From NCBI GenBank assembly GCA_021234155.1, contig JAJEKV010000103.1, forward strand, positions 3,036,001-3,100,000: 64,000 nucleotides of DNA, given 5' to 3'. Each line of letters starts with the position of its first letter. Position 1 is the first letter of the stretch. A model generated the notes under the pieces. The model did not search any database. It was not told the origin of the DNA and saw only the letters and a list, made by a program, of their open reading frames with translations. The DNA comes from Isoetes taiwanensis. Its lineage: Eukaryota; Streptophyta; Lycopodiopsida; Isoetales; Isoetaceae. Shown in pieces: positions 60,321 to 64,000 of this stretch. Position numbers and translations under genes: made by a program.

Positions 60321-60565
60321 TAATGGTTTCAACTTCAACATTTGAACCATTCGGGAGATGCAAAGTTATGGCTACTTCGAATCTATCGGGACTATAAATG
60401 ACTTGGCCTTGGCCTTTCCCTAATGGAAATTACTTTATCGGCTCTCTTTGCTTTCTCTGTATCTATTGCGGCAAAGATATGACACTCACCTGAATGTAGT
60501 CAGCGGGCCTCCTCGCGTCGTCGTCGATCAAAGTGTCCCAATCTCCCAACTCGCTAGCGCCGCAC

Positions 60566-61807
60566 TCATGACATATGGGCGGGTTCATTTGTTCTATGGC
60601 CTGGCTGGAAACACCTGAAGCAAAGCTGCTTTTCTATGCACTCCTGTCTCTTCTCCTTGGGCATGGCCTGCAGAAAGGATCGCACGGCTTTGGAGTAGTT
60701 TGACCCTTCCTGTTTGTCTTTGAAAGATACCTGCTTCTTCTCCTGCTGCTTCCCTTGATTGCCACTATATGGGGCTCTAGCTGGTCCTGGGCTGGCTGTT
60801 CTCGGCCGAACTTTCTTTGCCTTTGCCTTTATCTTGGTAATATCTGCTTTGCCTCTGCCCGCTATTCCAGGTCCTGTTCCTTGCAAACTTATTGCCTTGG
60901 ACTCGCCGATACCGTTCTCGGGTTTATTGCCCTTACAAGCTTGCGGATCTCCTCATTCAGACCTTCAATGTAGCTTTCCACTGCGTGCTTCTCTCCTAAC
61001 TTTGGCACATACAGCCTTAGCCTCATAAATTCCTCTGTGTATTTCTGTACTGACTTGTTGCCTTGCTGCAACCTGTAGAACTGCTGCATCATACTGGACT
61101 TGTGCTCTCTTGGGACGTAATGGCGCTTGAAGGCTTTAGCAAACTTCTTGAACACCGCAAGCATCTACGCTTAAGCCATGAGCCTTGGCATAGCCCTTCC
61201 ACCAAATGCGTCTTTGCTCCCGCCGGGGTTATTTGTTGCCACCGCCTTTATCCTTATCCTTCATACCATAGGCATTGCCGTATTCGCTCATCTCGTCAAG
61301 CCAAGCCTCGCCTCCATGCGACTGTTCTTCACGAGAATTGCTCGAGCTTCGCCCTTCCAAACATTTCCCAATGCAGAGTCTACTTTCTCCCGGTAGTCGA
61401 GGTTCTTGTGTCCCTTTGTCGTCCCGGTGGGTGGTTCCTCGCCTTTCGATGCGCTTTCGGACTTGGTTACGCTCTTCTTCTTCCTCGAATCAGGAGTCGA
61501 ATCGAGCTTGAATTCGGAGGAGTCCGAGCTGGGGACCTTCCTCTCTTGCTCCTCTTCTTGTCTCTACTGTTCTCCGAAATGATGCTTGCGGCGGTTGAGC
61601 GTTACCCAGAACCTGCTCTCAGCGTGCGGCTAGCAAAGCCTTTATCTGCTCGAGGTCCGTCCTCATTTGCGATATTTCTTCTTCTGGGGTCATTTGTCCA
61701 AATTCTTCAAGCAGGTTCCTTGCCGGACGTGGCCTGGGCGGGCTCTGTTCCTCTGTAAGTTCCCGCAGTTGTCGTTCTCCTGCGTTCAGGCCTCTAACTG
61801 CATACAC
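60566..61807 (-). pseudogene. Gypsy gag with CCHC knuckle, broken
   Basis: A first piece (61,807-61,619) is charged (PEEEISQMRTDLEQIKALL). After frame changes the capsid core KKFAKAFKRHYVPRE, FYRLQQGNKSVQKYTEEFMR lies at 61,164-60,950, and a knuckle-like CFRCFQPGHRTNEP (final Cys lost) at 60,630-60,580 after a Lys/Arg-rich stretch. A TG-rich acidic/basic linker joins the parts. Confidence 0.78.
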
Positions 61808-62021
61808 AAGTGGTTTATATCTACATGGTTAGTTTTCCTTGCTTTCTTGCATTATTTATGTTTGTTGGCATGGTTGAGGGGACACAAAATATATCAACAA
61901 AACATTTATAGTGCAAGAGAATGTTATATTTATATTTTATATTACACTAATACAAGAAATTGCAACTACTGCTAATCATTTCGTTGATGCTTGGGAAGAT
62001 GGATTATCCTCGGGAACTTTT

Positions 62022-63528
62022 TCACTTGGGCTGTTTCCCCTTTGAATGGCCCAAGTTCCTAAGGACATTGGATGGAGATCCACCCCGTAATGCTCTTGCT
62101 AAATCTTCTACTCTGCGGTGGGAGGTGTAAGTCGTTGCCACCGTCTTCTTGCCCGGCCACTGTAAGGTATGGCGGTCGAAGACGCCGAGTGCTACCGCTC
62201 TCTTCACCGAGATTGCATACTCGGTGTTAAGGGGTAACCGCATGCCGTCCGGAATCTCGAGTGCAATCAGCAGCGCTATCTCCTTCCTCGCCTGCAGGGG
62301 TGAACTTGCGGTGGATAACCGCTATTCTTTCATCCATCGGAAGTTGGCGTGTAATAGCGTAGTGACTTTGTGCGTTGGAGGCGGGTCCTGGGCCACTCGG
62401 TATCCAGCTGCGGTTGCGCTTCCTCAAATCATCAACCTCCACCGCGGTGAGCCCCCCGAAGTCTCCTCATTTCTGGCCGGAAGCCCTCCCGAGGTCGAAT
62501 TACCGTCTCTATCCCGGATGTGCTTGCGGACGAGCTTGCCGTTAGGATGTTTGAGGTCGATAGCGGATCCCCATCTGTTTCAAGAGCAAGGAACTCTTCC
62601 TCGTCGGTAGCTTGTTCCCGCGCCTTGTGCGCCTCCATAATCTCGGGCCTCGATATTGTTGTAGGCTTGGATGCCTGAGGTAAACTCTCCCAGATAAGTG
62701 TCGGGCTTCCCTTACTTGGAGGGGAAGTCGGACTCTCCCGGACGATGAAGTCATCCAAGTCCGTTCTTCTGAGTTGGTGCAGCAACTCTTGGTGCCTACT
62801 CCCTTTCCCGCGACTCAGGGGAGGTTTTGAATGTCGCCAGGAGCGTTTAAACTCCTCACCTTCGACGATAATGGGAGCTAGGCTTGTGATGCCTAACCCC
62901 GGGGTGGCGCTGACTGAGAGTCCGCGCTTCTTCCAAGTCTTGCCACTCCTCGCTTTTGCCGCCGGCTCCTCCGCATTGGGGTCGAGCTCGACATCGTCTT
63001 CCTCCTCCTCGCATTCTGTTCATCCGAAGTCTTCTTCCTTCCCTTCACGCCCCGCTCATCTTGTGGTGAGGAGCCGTTGTTCGGCCGCTATGGCTAATGG
63101 GTCCACACGCCCATGGGGAATGGAGGTTTCCCCCGGTGTTCTCGGACACGGTGGGTGAGAAAAGATTGCCGTGGCGGTGTTGAAAGAGAAGTACTTGGTC
63201 CCGCTGGATGATTAGGACCATTGGCTCGGTGTGCGGTGCGCTTTGTTTGTGAGGTATTTGGCGATGTTAGGGACATCGTCTAATGCCTTGCAGTGGGCTG
63301 TCTAGGAACAAAATATCCTACACAAGGGGAGTTGCACTAGCGCCGGGTTCTACCCTAGCTTGAAACTTCGGTCGAGGACTCTACTATAAGCCGGAGTCAA
63401 GCGTGCAAAAGGTTGCCCTCGGACGTCTACCTCCTTCCCCGAAGATCGGAAGATTTGGTCGACGCCGGCCTCAGCGGCAAAGATGAGCGTTGGCGGCTGT
63501 ACCATCCGGTGGAAATCAGAAGTTGCCA
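62022..63528 (-). pseudogene. Unidentified coding relic upstream of the gypsy gag
   Basis: No family recognised. The minus strand has three open, GC-rich stretches. One begins at an ATG near 63,528 and reads RMVQPPTLIFAAEAGVDQIF, then VDVRGQPFARLTPAYSRVL to a TAG near 63,357. A second (about 63,010-62,432) is acidic then basic (DDVELDPNAEEPAAKARSGK, KTWKKRG). A third (62,243-62,022) has MRLPLNTEYAISVKRAV, LGVFDRHTLQWPGKK. All lie in the same orientation as, and just upstream of, gypsy gag. They may be an extra ORF of that element or a separate gene or element. Confidence 0.35.
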
Positions 63529-63549
63529 TTGATTAATTGCAGAAGAGGG

Positions 63550-64000
63550 TAACAAACGGTTGCAAGAGCGCCTCAGGGAGTTGGGAAATCGGCTAGAAGG
63601 GCAGGAGCAGATTTGTAGGGTGCTATCTAGAGGTGCCAGCAGAGCAATTCGGGTGAAACGCCATCAGACACAACCATTCACTCTGTAACTATTCATTCCA
63701 TATAAATGTATAGCCACGATGGGGGCTTTTCCCATCCTCGTTGGATAGATTCATCTCCCAGTTTTCCTATTTATTCACATTTCTATGCCGTATTCACCTA
63801 TTCTAACTCCTGTGCTCCATTCTAATCAGGCTCTATTCTAACTCCTGTGCTAATTGGGCTCTATTCTAATCGGGTCTAGTTCTAACTCATGTGCTTAGAA
63901 TCGGGCTCATGTTGGGCAGCAACTTTGCAAATCTGAGAGACTTTTATAGAGAGATTTTTGTAGGCTTTTGTAGGTTTTACATTTCCACCGGCTCATATTT
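63550..64000. other. Edge of window, no gene seen
   Basis: A short imperfect repeat of CTATTCTAACTCCTGTGCT occurs two to three times between 63,800 and 63,890. Otherwise nothing is recognised. Confidence 0.4.

Larger units (their letters stand above)
56155..61807 (-). mobile_element. Ty3/gypsy chromovirus internal region (decayed)
   Basis: Gag, zinc knuckle, protease, reverse transcriptase, RNase H, integrase and chromodomain remnants follow in gypsy order on the minus strand. Many frameshifts and stops. GC content is higher than in the flanks. The 3' untranslated part (56,170-57,010) has no coding frame. The 5' LTR is not in the window. Confidence 0.85.

Noticed and set aside
61063-61758. 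231-residue plus-strand open frame
   Set aside because: Antisense of the gypsy gag region; the minus strand carries the recognisable capsid and knuckle blocks.

Overview
The window looks like nuclear DNA of a land plant. The evidence is a nine-exon ERCC1-type DNA-repair gene with short GT-AG introns and a plant-like protein, a plant PPR relic, an LTR retrotransposon whose primer-binding site matches initiator tRNA-Met, and a dense layer of plant-type mobile elements. A fern or other large-genome non-seed plant would fit the long (TC)n tracts and an unusual LINE with a coiled-coil ORF1, but the species cannot be fixed from the sequence. No rRNA gene, intact tRNA or CRISPR array was seen.

Region by region. 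1-7400 is AT-rich intergenic DNA with a LINE 3' end (2096-2642), the 3' end of an element with an (ATTCT)n tail (3700-4077), a tRNA-derived remnant with a nearby palindrome (5410-5592), and a decayed At4g22030-like gene piece (5900-6440, minus). 7468-9968 (minus) is the one recognisable host gene, ERCC1. 11-17 kb has a LINE RT relic, a degenerate GAATCT satellite (12.87-13.54 kb), a pair of about 1-kb tandem repeats (13.55-15.43 kb) and possible host exons (16.55-17.23 kb).

17.2-28.5 kb is the most distinctive part: LINE, (TC)n, PIF/Harbinger, (TC)n, LINE, (TC)n, PIF/Harbinger, with every element junction falling in the same (TC)n tract orientation. The first Harbinger (H1) carries a DDE transposase, a Myb/SANT-like gene and a third small minus-strand ORF. 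That third ORF recurs in the second, diverged Harbinger (H2), where one copy is still open. The central LINE is full length.

28.5-43.5 kb is a nested and duplicated block. A Ty1/copia element with 833-bp LTRs inserted into the H2 transposase gene. Rearrangement then left solo LTR, H2 3' half (copy A), copia 3' fragment, complete copia, H2 3' half (copy B). Copy B later took a 5'-inverted LINE insertion with a 21-bp target duplication.

43.5-53.5 kb is mostly featureless, with a 123-bp tandem repeat, a PPR-gene relic and a 5'-truncated LINE (49.2-50.9 kb). 53.5-54.6 kb is a 360-bp tandem array ending at the 3' LTR of a minus-strand Ty3/gypsy chromovirus (54,597 to about 62 kb), heavily frameshifted. 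Upstream of its gag, in the same orientation, lies an unidentified coding relic (62.0-63.5 kb).
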